Shown here: piece after piece, positions 19,756 to 28,395 of the stretch
Numbering within the stretch: the first letter of the stretch is position 1
Layout: every line of letters starts with the position of its first letter
DNA from: Jaenimonas drosophilae
Taxonomy: Eukaryota; Euglenozoa; Kinetoplastea; Trypanosomatida; Trypanosomatidae
Length of the DNA: 44,823 nt
Direction: 5' to 3'
Assembly (NCBI GenBank): GCA_030849065.1
Contig: JASAON010001512.1
Location: forward strand, 1-44,823
Notes under the pieces: model-generated
Databases searched by the model: none
The model's input: only the letters and a program-made list of their open reading frames with translations
Told to the model about the DNA's origin: nothing
Made by a program: the position numbers and the translations under genes

Positions 19756-20550
19756 TCACGAGCTCCCGTCAGAACCAAGACGGCTGAAGAAATCGCCCAC
19801 CACCTGCCAGGCCAGATAGACGGCCAAGTCCGGCGCCTGCACAGCAATGAAGTCCTCCGTCATTTCGTAGCCCGACTGAAAGTGGAGCTGCAAAATAAAC
19901 TCATCCCGCACGTACTCTCGCTTTAGCCACGAAAGGCCCATATCGATGAAGCCCGGCCGGGATTGGCGTTGACGTACATAGGGGTGGTCCTCTCCTCCGG
20001 GGCACACCGCCACAAGATCTCTCAGTGGGTAGTAGCGATGAAGTGAGCGGCTATGTTTGGTTCGGCTCCAGCAGCACACGGCATGCGGTGTGCCGCTGGC
20101 GATGCGCTCGCCATCGGAAAGATGGCCAGACATGGCGGTGCTGATATCCAGAAACTGCAGCCTAAAAAACCGTGAGTGGGGAGGGCCGCTGCGTACAAAC
20201 TTCCGCAACATGCATCCGCGGGCTAAATACACGTCGAAGGCGATGATCACCTCGGGTGGAATGGCCTCGGGCGGGGTGCCGAGGCGGCTCATCGCCACAT
20301 CGTTGACGAGCTCCAACAAGAGCGTGCTCGGCTGTACCAATGGCAGAGATGCGGCAGGGTCTGCTAGGCTGTGAAGCACATCGACGTACTGCGCATTGTC
20401 GGGGTTTGGATGAGAGCCGCGTGAGGAGCGACGGCCATCCGGCGGTGGCATTAGGCCTCCTGTTGCCGTGGAGGAGGCGGGCTGTGTGAGTGCCGCCCGA
20501 GGCCGCTTTGATTGCGGCGGCGGAGGCACGTCGCTCACCACACTCGTCAT
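19756..20550 (-). CDS. Protein with PH-like domain
   Basis: 264 residues from ATG 20548-20550 (MTSVVSDVPPPP). The open frame extends further up, but that part is hydrophobic and low-complexity and probably untranslated. Residues about 1-80 are Pro/Ser-rich and disordered. From about 105 on the pattern suits a pleckstrin-homology fold: GCMLRKF, SRFFRLQFLD, CCWSR, YPLRDLVAVCPGG, then FILQLHFQ, FIAVQAPD and a closing helix with AWQVV. This resembles the phospholipase C type of PH domain, with a basic residue-rich first loop. PH domains bind phosphoinositides or proteins. The assignment is from strand and helix pattern; a profile search is needed. It lies between the MFS and J-protein genes. Confidence 0.65.
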   Translation of the reverse strand: MTSVVSDVPPPPQSKRPRAALTQPASSTATGGLMPPPDGRRSSRGSHPNPDNAQYVDVLHSLADPAASLPLVQPSTLLLELVNDVAMSRLGTPPEAIPPEVIIAFDVYLARGCMLRKFVRSGPPHSRFFRLQFLDISTAMSGHLSDGERIASGTPHAVCCWSRTKHSRSLHRYYPLRDLVAVCPGGEDHPYVRQRQSRPGFIDMGLSWLKREYVRDEFILQLHFQSGYEMTEDFIAVQAPDLAVYLAWQVVGDFFSRLGSDGSS

Positions 20551-20798
20551 GGATATCAATGGGTATGTGTGAGAACACTTACATCCAAGGTGATGGTTGT
20601 TTCTTTGTGGCAACGAAGGCCCGCACGCACGTCTTGTTAGGCTCAACTGGCTGTACGTAACTCTACCAAGCAACAGTACAAAAAAAAAGAAAAGTGAGGC
20701 CATGAAGATGAAGCAAACGCTGTCTCATGAGAGAAGCATCCAACAGGTGTGTGTGCGTGTGTGTGTGTGTTTGTGTGTGAAGTGCCAATCCATGAGAC

Positions 20799-21872
20799 TT
20801 ACGCCACTCGTCCTTGCAGCAAGCGGGAGCAGAGTGGGGAGAGGGTGAAGAGCTCATTGGGGGAGGTGATGGTGTTGATGTCTTTAAAGCGTGGCCGCCA
20901 ACGCTTCACGGGGTACTTGCGCTGTTTCAGCCGATTGGGGCTGCGGTAGTTGAGCAGCGCAGATGCGTTCGTCGGTGTGGTCATTCTCAGCCGTGCTGCA
21001 TCCTCGAGGTACGCCTCGTGCTTGCATTGAGTGATGGCGTACTGCGTTAATGCTAGCTGAGCCTCCGCCTCTGTGCCACTAAAGAATCGTACCTCCATGG
21101 GTGATTCTGCTACATCATCTTGTTGTTGTTGTTGTTGTTCGGTGGCTGGTTCATGTGCGTCGTGGCACCACAACTCCTTCTTCCCTGCAGCAAACACCTC
21201 CGCACGAAGGCAGGATGGGTATACCTTCATACTGCGCGGTGTTGCACCCGCATTGGGGCCATCGAACAGTGGAGATGTTGTTGTGGCAACACGTGAGCCC
21301 CACCAACCCGCGCCAACACAAGAGATTAGCCATAGCACAAGGAGAACCATCAGCCCCACTCCGTAGATGCGGTGGGCAACGGCCCGTGCCGCTTGCCGAG
21401 CAGAGCTGTGCGTCTTGGCAAAGCGAAGCTGATCATCCTCTCGAGATGAGCGCAGCTCCTCGGAGGGGCACCAGCGCATCGTCCATTTCTCCGCCACCTC
21501 CGGTGCCCCGCGACACATGTACTGAAGCGTGCGTGCCACCACATTATGAAACAGCCTCGCACAGCCCACAAGAAAATCACCAAATCGCTGCGAATCATCG
21601 CCATCCTCCGACGACACGCCACGAAGGCCCACAACATCGTAGATTTGGCGTTGGGTGGTGGATTGAAGTATATCGTACGCACGCTGCACGCAGCGTCCTG
21701 CTTCTGCAGCGAAGTCGTGCCTTCCAATTTTATCTGGATGCAGCTGCAACATCCTGCGTCGATATGCACGGCGAATCTCCAAATCGGTGGCGCTCGGCTG
21801 TACCCCCAAGACGTGGTAGAGGTCATCGCTGTGGTTCAGCACATCTACAATCAGCTCAACAGGCACGTCCAT
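20799..21872 (-). CDS. Membrane-anchored J-domain protein (type III DnaJ)
   Basis: 357 residues from ATG 21870-21872 (MDVPVELIVD). An earlier in-frame start would add 22 residues of Arg/Gly-rich leader. The J domain is residues about 16-82: DDLYHVLGV, AYRRRML, the invariant HPD (45-47), and a helix ending in IYDVVG. HPD intact means it can stimulate an Hsp70. One transmembrane segment is at about 171-193 (MVLLVLWLISCVGAGWW). There is no Gly/Phe or zinc-finger region. A short Gln run, encoded by the repeats near 21120-21139, and a charged C-terminus follow. Kinetoplastids have many such type III J-proteins; this one likely works at the ER or mitochondrial membrane, but the compartment is not determined. 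Confidence 0.85.
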   Translation of the reverse strand: MDVPVELIVDVLNHSDDLYHVLGVQPSATDLEIRRAYRRRMLQLHPDKIGRHDFAAEAGRCVQRAYDILQSTTQRQIYDVVGLRGVSSEDGDDSQRFGDFLVGCARLFHNVVARTLQYMCRGAPEVAEKWTMRWCPSEELRSSREDDQLRFAKTHSSARQAARAVAHRIYGVGLMVLLVLWLISCVGAGWWGSRVATTTSPLFDGPNAGATPRSMKVYPSCLRAEVFAAGKKELWCHDAHEPATEQQQQQQDDVAESPMEVRFFSGTEAEAQLALTQYAITQCKHEAYLEDAARLRMTTPTNASALLNYRSPNRLKQRKYPVKRWRPRFKDINTITSPNELFTLSPLCSRLLQGRVA

Positions 21873-22371
21873 GGCGAGAGAGAGTCTCGGACAAGATGCG
21901 CGCCAACCTCTACCTCGACCACTAATGTGTGCCAACAACCACGCAGCAGCGTGCTAAGGAGGGGCTAGAGATGTGGGATGAAGAGTTCTTCGCCCACAAT
22001 ATCTCTTGTTGTGGTATTCACATTGAAAAACAAGACGGGGAAGAGCGAGAGAAATTGCACAGGTGATGTACGCATGAATACCAACAGAACAGATCCATGC
22101 ACGTCATCGGTGGCGGGAGGACGTGTGTTGCATCACACAACCCCGCACCACCATTGTTCCTACTTCTTGTTCGCAGAAACAGTCTCAGTTATAGTGCGCC
22201 GACCCTTAAGAGTGGCGGCAGTGAGGCGCCCCCCCCTCCCCTGCTCCTCCATCATTCGCCACACCTCCTCCGCATACGACGGAGGCTGGCAACATGCATG
22301 ATGAGAGAGACGAAGAGATCGAGCGCTTAGGTTTGGTGTTGTTGTTGTTGTGTGCGTGTGGCCTCCTCCTC
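21873..22371. other. Intergenic region between the J-protein and eIF3g genes
   Basis: About 0.5 kb. A hairpin with a 6-bp stem (CCTCCG 22267-22272, CGGAGG 22280-22285) lies in what would be the 3' UTR of the eIF3g-like gene. No gene recognised. Confidence 0.45.
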
Positions 22372-23196
22372 TTAATCGCGCTTCTTGGCCTTGGACACAC
22401 GGAGCACCACATTCTTGAAGTTGATGCGCGCCTCCTTCAGGGCGGCCTCGCGCATCTCCCCCGTGGCGAAGGTGATGAAGGCAAAACCACGGTTCTGGTT
22501 GGTCTCCTTATCCTTGGTGATGAAGACGCTCTCAACCACCTTCCCGCCGGTGCTGAAGATGGACATGAGGTGCTCCTTGCAGATATCGTCACTAAGGTTC
22601 GTAACCCGAATACGGCGATCCACTTCATCGCCACGTGCGCCACTGCGCATGCCGTCTCGTTGCTGGTTGGCGCGCTCGGCCCAGCTGGTGCCGGTGGTTT
22701 GGCTGTGGGGCGCCTCCTTGCGGGGCTCATCGGCTTCCCTAGCCTTGCGCTCCGCATCGAGCTCGCGGCGGAGGGCGGCGAGGAGCGGGTCGTTGACCTG
22801 CACCGAGGAATTGCTGTACTCATTCGTGATGCGCTTCACTTCCGTGCGCGTCTCGCGCTCGAACTGATCGGCCGTACCCATCTCAAGCACCTGCGGAGCC
22901 TCCGTGGAGATCATGTTTTGGTGGTCAGGATCGATGGCCTTGCCGAACCGAGCCAGGTGCGCGCGCACATCGGCGTTCGTCATCTCACGTTCAACGTTGC
23001 GATACAGCTGTTTCTTGCGAACCTCGTACTTGGAGCCCTCATCCTCCCCGGCCTCGTACGAAATCACTACTGCCGCACGCTCCCACTCCGCCTCCTCACG
23101 CAGTGCCTGCGCATCCTCCAGCTCCTCCTCATTCTCAAGCTCTTGCAGGTCCTCATTCGGTGGCGCCACGAAGTCTTCAGCCCACGTTGACGTCAT
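22372..23196 (-). CDS. Eukaryotic translation initiation factor 3 subunit G-like
   Basis: 274 residues. It starts MTSTWAEDF, like the SWAD/TWAD N-terminus of eIF3g, followed by an acidic stretch and a region of charged helices. The C-terminal RRM spans about 195-270, with RNP2 IRVTNL (196-201) and RNP1 NRGFAFITF (235-243). eIF3g is a core eIF3 subunit whose RRM contacts the mRNA entry side of the 40S during scanning. The order, with acidic N-terminus, linker and C-terminal RRM, and the length fit eIF3g, but the zinc-knuckle region is not obvious, so another RRM protein is possible. ATG at 23194-23196 follows a good splice signal. Confidence 0.68.
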   Translation of the reverse strand: MTSTWAEDFVAPPNEDLQELENEEELEDAQALREEAEWERAAVVISYEAGEDEGSKYEVRKKQLYRNVEREMTNADVRAHLARFGKAIDPDHQNMISTEAPQVLEMGTADQFERETRTEVKRITNEYSNSSVQVNDPLLAALRRELDAERKAREADEPRKEAPHSQTTGTSWAERANQQRDGMRSGARGDEVDRRIRVTNLSDDICKEHLMSIFSTGGKVVESVFITKDKETNQNRGFAFITFATGEMREAALKEARINFKNVVLRVSKAKKRD

Positions 23197-23241
23197 CCTT
23201 CACGGGGGTTCGTTTGTGTGTTGGTGTGTGTGTGTATAGAA

Positions 23242-23270
23242 ACTAGTGTACGAAGAAGAAGTAGTGAAGT
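23242..23270 (-). promoter_or_regulatory. Predicted trans-splice acceptor for the eIF3g-like gene
   Basis: A GAA-rich plus-strand stretch at 23251-23270 is a C/U tract on the transcript. The first AG downstream in the minus-strand sense is plus 23243-23244, giving a 5' UTR of about 46 nt. Confidence 0.5.
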
Positions 23271-23378
23271 AGCATGACGGTGGTGAGCAGAGAAATCATG
23301 CAGAAAACAACATGTTTTGTGTGTGATGAGTGCGTGTGTATGTGCAGAAGGTCTAGCGCAACAAAAAACCACATATCA

Positions 23379-24377
23379 TCATCTCCAGGAGGGCTTGGCC
23401 GTCTCGCGCTCACGCCGCTTGCGCTCATAGACGGATGTCGGTGCTGCGGATGGCGTTGGCGCGCGAGATGCTTCTCCACGTGCCGTGGACGAAGATCGTT
23501 GTGGTTTGCGTTGCGTACTCATGACGTGTGGCGAGCATCTTGGCGATGATCGTTCATCTCGTGTTGCTGGATTCTTGTTGGTTTCCATCTTCGGGCCTTC
23601 ACTCATCGTAGAGCTGGGCTTTCCTTCACGGTGGTCTCTGCGATGACCATCATCATGATGATGATGGTGCCTGCGACGTTGATGATGGTGATGGTGGTGA
23701 TGTTGGCGTCCATGGCGGTGATGGCCGCGCTCATGACGTTCTTCCTGTGCCTGCTTCTGCTGCTCATGCATGTAGTACTCCATCCAAGCATAGTAGGTGC
23801 GATACCAGCGTAGATCTGCAGGGAGGGTGTGCCACTGACGTCGTGGCATCTCCATCACCACCTCGTCCTTGCTCGTGGAGCGCGAATGTCTGTGAGAGCT
23901 TCTGCTTCGCGAGGGAGCCGATGATGTGAAGGACGATGATGATGATGATAATGATGGTGATGATGAGCTTGATTGTTCCTCTGAATCATCGGCCTCACTC
24001 ATCACGCACAACACCTCCGCGGAGTTTTGCTCAGACAAGAATCCCTCCACCTCACTCAGCACCGCCGCCACCTCGGCGAGATGCTCCGCCGGTAGCTCAA
24101 GCGGAGGTCGGGAGCGGTGATGCTGTGTGAGTGAAGCAGCAGCAGGTGGTTGGCGTGTAGGCATGTGGTGTTGTTCCTGCGTAGTGATGGACTGTGGTTG
24201 TAGCTCGTGATGATGTTGAAATGACATCTCCTTCTTGTTGAGATGCATGTGGTGTTCGCCGCCGACTTGGCGAGATGGCGCAGCCGCCACACCAGCGAAA
24301 ATGGGCAAAAGACGCTCATGAAACGCCTCGTGAAAGCGGAGTTGCTGCTCCGCTGTGCGAGGAGCACCGCGTCGCAT
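23379..24377 (-). CDS. Hypothetical His-rich protein, 332 aa
   Basis: Frame from ATG 24375-24377. An N-terminal helix-like part (EQQLRFHEAFHERLLPIF) is followed by a polar His/Gln-rich section, a helical piece around residues 95-125 (PAEHLAEVAAVLSEVEGFL), a Ser run and an Arg/Ser patch. A compact aromatic stretch, WHTLPADLRWYRTYYAWMEY, follows near residue 185 and looks like the only ordered core. A dense His/Arg block comes after (about 215-250, with several runs of 5-7 His). The C-terminus is basic and disordered. His blocks can bind metal or drive condensation, but there is no direct evidence. Not recognised as a known family. Confidence 0.65.
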   Translation of the reverse strand: MRRGAPRTAEQQLRFHEAFHERLLPIFAGVAAAPSRQVGGEHHMHLNKKEMSFQHHHELQPQSITTQEQHHMPTRQPPAAASLTQHHRSRPPLELPAEHLAEVAAVLSEVEGFLSEQNSAEVLCVMSEADDSEEQSSSSSPSLSSSSSSFTSSAPSRSRSSHRHSRSTSKDEVVMEMPRRQWHTLPADLRWYRTYYAWMEYYMHEQQKQAQEERHERGHHRHGRQHHHHHHHQRRRHHHHHDDGHRRDHREGKPSSTMSEGPKMETNKNPATRDERSSPRCSPHVMSTQRKPQRSSSTARGEASRAPTPSAAPTSVYERKRRERETAKPSWR

Positions 24378-24463
24378 ACGTTTGTGTGCGGGTGTGTGTG
24401 TGTGTAGTCTGATCTAGGAAAAAGGTGAGGTGATGAAGGGCGGTGTTGTGCCACTTCTTCTAT

Positions 24464-24482
24464 TGTGTGTGTGTGTGTGTGT
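24464..24482. repeat. GT dinucleotide repeat
   Basis: About nine GT units, in the spacer between the His-rich and WD40 genes. Confidence 0.8.
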
Positions 24483-24628
24483 GGCTGCCTAGATGTATTG
24501 ATGAGCAACAACAAGAGAAAGAGAATCATCATCATGTAGTGTGGTGGCATGTACCACCATCGCCATCATCCATCATCATTCTTGTGTCTGTGGCTGCAGT
24601 CGTACGCAACATTGTGCGTGGCACCTAC

Positions 24629-26161
24629 TTACTGCTTCTTCTCTGTCACCCAGATACGCACGGTGGAGTCAGAGCTCGTCGTGGCAATGATGGGTTGATC
24701 GCTGTTGGGATGAAAACACGCACCCGATACACGATCGCGATGGCCGTCGAGGAGCTCCACCAAGTTGCACCCGCCCTCATCGCTCACGTCATAGACGGCG
24801 GCGGTGTTTTCTGGGCCGCCCATCACCACCAAATCGCACTCGGACATCCGCCGCTCCACCTCCGCCTCACGATCCTTCTCACCATCATCGAAGTACACCG
24901 ACGCCTGCGATCCTTTTTCGCGGATGCCCTTCCAAAACCCCGCACGTGCGTTGAATCCGTAGGCCTCCACACGCGGCAGCAGGTTCCGCACCTGATACAA
25001 ATCACCACCTGCGTACTTATCCAGGCTGCTGCGGAGATGGCCGCGAAAGAGGCGCACCATGCGATCGCCCGACACCGTAATGAGACGTTTGCTGTAGTCT
25101 TTGGAGTGAAAGTGCGCCACATACCACACCGCGGCGTGGCTCTCATCGTTGAGCTGCTTCGAGAGCCGCGTGAGGCCAGGCGCACCTGCGCTGTTGGAGG
25201 TGGAGGTTGTTGGGACAGATGATTGTGGCGTTTGTGTTGGTACTTGTGCCGACGCTCCAGCACCTCCGCTCGGACTAAACTCCTCCACGACGCTGTTGTT
25301 GGTGGTGGTGTTGGAGAGAGCCACACCAACATGGCGCATATCCCATGCGGTGATGCTGCCATTCACGTGGCCCATCACCAGAGTGCCGTTGGAGCTGTCA
25401 TAGGTGAGTGAGTTGGCACGGCTGCTGTGCTTCCACGTCAGCGGCTTCGCACTTCGCACATCAACGATGGAGGTGTTGTTGGCGATGTCGCTGCAGGCAA
25501 AGACGAAGGCCTTATCGAGCGGGATGGCGGAGAGCACCACCGCATCGGCGCGGTGCTCGTACATCATGGCTGCTTCTGACTTACGTGTATCCCACACCTT
25601 CACGGTGCCATCGTAGCTCGCGGAGAGCAGCTGGTACGGGTTGAACCATCCCACCTCCACCACACTGTCATCGTGCGCACTCACATCCCACAGTTTTTTG
25701 CCGTTGAAGAAGTTCTGCACGATGAGGCGCCGATCTAATCCGCCCGTGGCGATGATATACTCATCCGGAGCGAAGGCGCAGCACAACACCGACTTGGTGT
25801 GCTCCGTGAGCTGCGTGCGGAGCTGAAAGTGTTTGCGCTTCGTCGCTGGGGAGCTCTCCTCGGCGGTGCTACGGTCGGGGAGCTCCGCCACCGCATTCGT
25901 TGCGCGTGGAAAGTGGGTGGCGGTGCGTGCATTCACGTCAGCCCGCAGTTTGCGTATATCCAGCGGGGTCTCAATCGCCACGCCCATCGTGCCTAGCTTG
26001 CTCACCGCCATATCCAGGAGAGAGCTCATGCGATGAAGTTGTTGGCGTAGTACAAGGTTCTCCACCTGGGTATCGGTGAGACGCTGTTGCAGCATCAGCA
26101 TCTCATGACGGAGCGTCGTGATTTGCGAGGTGGTCGCGAAGTTTGGAACCTCTTCGGCCAT
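24629..26161 (-). CDS. Coiled-coil plus WD40-repeat protein
   Basis: 510 residues. An N-terminal coiled coil (about 15-60, LRHEMLMLQQRLTDTQVENL) precedes a beta-propeller starting near 115. Repeat signs include LTEHTKSVLCCAF, SAHDDSVVEVGWF with VKVWDTRK, ITAWDMRH, and a last blade with LLDGHRDRVSGACFHP and VRIWVTEKK. A Ser/Thr/Pro-rich loop sits in the middle of the propeller (about 265-330). Coiled coil plus WD40 is found in Atg16, in Prp19-like splicing factors and in assembly factors; there is no U-box, which argues against a standard Prp19. The exact ortholog is not clear. ATG at 26159-26161. Confidence 0.85.
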   Translation of the reverse strand: MAEEVPNFATTSQITTLRHEMLMLQQRLTDTQVENLVLRQQLHRMSSLLDMAVSKLGTMGVAIETPLDIRKLRADVNARTATHFPRATNAVAELPDRSTAEESSPATKRKHFQLRTQLTEHTKSVLCCAFAPDEYIIATGGLDRRLIVQNFFNGKKLWDVSAHDDSVVEVGWFNPYQLLSASYDGTVKVWDTRKSEAAMMYEHRADAVVLSAIPLDKAFVFACSDIANNTSIVDVRSAKPLTWKHSSRANSLTYDSSNGTLVMGHVNGSITAWDMRHVGVALSNTTTNNSVVEEFSPSGGAGASAQVPTQTPQSSVPTTSTSNSAGAPGLTRLSKQLNDESHAAVWYVAHFHSKDYSKRLITVSGDRMVRLFRGHLRSSLDKYAGGDLYQVRNLLPRVEAYGFNARAGFWKGIREKGSQASVYFDDGEKDREAEVERRMSECDLVVMGGPENTAAVYDVSDEGGCNLVELLDGHRDRVSGACFHPNSDQPIIATTSSDSTVRIWVTEKKQ

Positions 26162-26318
26162 GTGTGCGTGTGCGTTGCAAGTCCTCTACTAACACCTACA
26201 GCACACATGAAGATGACGGAGGAAGAGAGAAGAAAATTCACTGCAGCGTGCGCCACAACACATGCCTTGTTGTTGTTGTTGTGAGAGGTGATTGATGTTG
26301 TTGTAACATGCATGTGGC

Positions 26319-28235
26319 TTATGCCGACCACGTATCCATCTGAAGCCTGCCACAACGATGCAGCGACTTGACGAAGCGCTCCGCCGCCACCTCATCTCCG
26401 TCGCAGATGCACGCCGCAACAATGGAGGTGATGGTATTCTGCACATCTTTTGGCATCTGCTTGGAATTGCCACACACCAGCACCACCGCTGGCGGCGTTT
26501 CTGCATCATCGCGGAGCAGCGCCGCCACACGTGTGGCATGTTGGCCGAGCTGATGCTGCACGTAAATCTTCTTTTCGGTGTCGCGAGAGAAGGCCACGAC
26601 CAACTCCATCTTCGGCAGTTGTTGTTGCAGCTGCGCCCACTCCTCCGCGTAGAGAAAATCCATCATCTTATTCCGAAAGCCCAGGACGATCATCATTGGC
26701 GTATTTCTCCACGCACCTCCAACGGCGGCACACTCACGAAGTGCTGAACGAATTGGCGCAATACCCGTTCCCGTTGCCACACACATCAATGGTGATGGTG
26801 ATGATGATTCGTCTTCTGGAGATGCACTTGGCAGCGTCAGCGTGCCTCTCCACACGAAAACTGAGAAGCGATGGCCAACCTCTGCAGCACACATCACGCT
26901 ACTGCATAAACCGCGACGATTGCGCTTGAGCGGCGTCGTCCACGCCAGCTCCGCGATGCTGAGATGGTATCGATCATCCATTCGTGGCGATGATGAGATG
27001 GAGAAGAGCCTCGGGCGCATCAAGGGCAAGTGGCACAGAATCACTGCCAAGTCTTGTGGCAGCGGATGCGTGTGCTGGAAGTCGTGGAGCACCTCCACCA
27101 CGTTGCGCTTCTCGCGATGGGCGTAGTTGAGATAATCGGCAGAGCGCAGAGGATCAGCGAGCTCGAGGAGCCGCTCCAGCACCTCCTCATCCAGAGGCAT
27201 GCCTGGCGATGGCGTACATCGCGCCATCATCCAAAACCATTCCTGACTCACAACTGCCTCCAAATCCACGTAGTGCGTGAGAAAGTAGCGCAACGTCATT
27301 GGCCGGCCAAAGAAGGGCCGCGCCGTGTGTGCAGTGATACCATCATCATGATTTGGTGTGATACAGATGAGCTCCTCACCGCGACGATGCAGCAATTGTA
27401 GAAGCTGCTCCACCTGCTCTGCATGGTTGGGGCAGAAAATGCCCAGCGCATCGCCCACATCGTAGCTCGTGGAGCATGATGCGCGACGAATTGGATCCGC
27501 AGCGACCATCTCAACATGCTGCACACGTTGAAAGTGCTCCTCAGCCGTCAGTCGGTGTGTGTGGCTCACCTCCACCGCAAACACATCCTCCAGACGAGGA
27601 GGTGATGATGATGTGGTGTTGTTGTTGCTTGAGGACGCAAAGCCCAACACCTCGGTGGAGCACTCCGCCATCTCCTCCACCTTCCAAACAGGTGTTGGTT
27701 GCAGATCGAGAATCGTCTCTGACTTCTGCATCGCTGGCTCATCCTCCATCATGTACTCCAGCGCCACCCACAACTTCATCAGCCACGGCAGCAAAATCTC
27801 CTCAATGCCCATCGCATCGCTCTCATCGCCGAGACCGCGTTGCAGAAGTGGCTGCCCACCAAGAAGGCGCAATTTGTTATGAATCATCATGGCCATGTAG
27901 TTGAAGCGCATATATGAAGAATCACCCAGGCCAAAGACGGCGTAGCACAAGCCGTTGAGTGACATGGGCGATGATGCATCGAGCAAACGCGCCCACGTTC
28001 GCCGAAAACTGTCGGGCGCATCGCCCTGATTGGCGTTGGAGCACACAATAATGAGCGGGCCGGGCAGCGAGGGCCAAGACTCTGCCGGCACATCATCGGC
28101 GGGCAACACACGCACTGACGTCGCGCCGCGCTTCAATGCGCATCGCGCGATGGTCAAGCTCAGACGTTCCGCGTAGCCCGTCTGTGAGCCATACAAGATG
28201 GTCAGTGCGGGCTTGTTGTTGGTGGTGGTGGGCAT
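26319..28235 (-). CDS. TAH18: NADPH-dependent diflavin oxidoreductase (Tah18/NDOR1 type)
   Basis: 638 residues. The N-terminal flavodoxin domain has LYGSQTGYAE (14-23, FMN phosphate loop), NQGDAPDSFRRTW, FGLGDSSYMRFN and LGDESDAMG. An FAD-binding middle follows (RLFSISSSP, about two thirds along), then the NADPH domain with MCVATGTGIAPIRS and CGNSKQMPKDV, and the C-terminus DTWSA. This domain order and the YGSQTG start fit Tah18, which passes electrons from NADPH to Dre2 in cytosolic Fe-S protein assembly. There is no N-terminal membrane anchor, unlike cytochrome P450 reductase. Ser/Asn-rich insertions occur after the FMN domain. ATG at 28233-28235. Confidence 0.88.
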   Translation of the reverse strand: MPTTTNNKPALTILYGSQTGYAERLSLTIARCALKRGATSVRVLPADDVPAESWPSLPGPLIIVCSNANQGDAPDSFRRTWARLLDASSPMSLNGLCYAVFGLGDSSYMRFNYMAMMIHNKLRLLGGQPLLQRGLGDESDAMGIEEILLPWLMKLWVALEYMMEDEPAMQKSETILDLQPTPVWKVEEMAECSTEVLGFASSSNNNTTSSSPPRLEDVFAVEVSHTHRLTAEEHFQRVQHVEMVAADPIRRASCSTSYDVGDALGIFCPNHAEQVEQLLQLLHRRGEELICITPNHDDGITAHTARPFFGRPMTLRYFLTHYVDLEAVVSQEWFWMMARCTPSPGMPLDEEVLERLLELADPLRSADYLNYAHREKRNVVEVLHDFQHTHPLPQDLAVILCHLPLMRPRLFSISSSPRMDDRYHLSIAELAWTTPLKRNRRGLCSSVMCAAEVGHRFSVFVWRGTLTLPSASPEDESSSPSPLMCVATGTGIAPIRSALRECAAVGGAWRNTPMMIVLGFRNKMMDFLYAEEWAQLQQQLPKMELVVAFSRDTEKKIYVQHQLGQHATRVAALLRDDAETPPAVVLVCGNSKQMPKDVQNTITSIVAACICDGDEVAAERFVKSLHRCGRLQMDTWSA

Positions 28236-28395
28236 TCAAGGATGTGTGTGAAGAAGCGCTGTGAAGATGAAGGAAGGTGAAGGAGATGATGCAGGGCAGA
28301 GCATCAACGCAACGCACACAGCACACAACATCCATTACCTTCCCAGTGTTGCGCGAAAGCAAAAAGACGCAATCATGAGCAATCGGGGGCCTTCA

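Noticed and set aside
24629..26161. Prp19
   Set aside because: No U-box at the N-terminus; only coiled coil plus WD40 can be supported.
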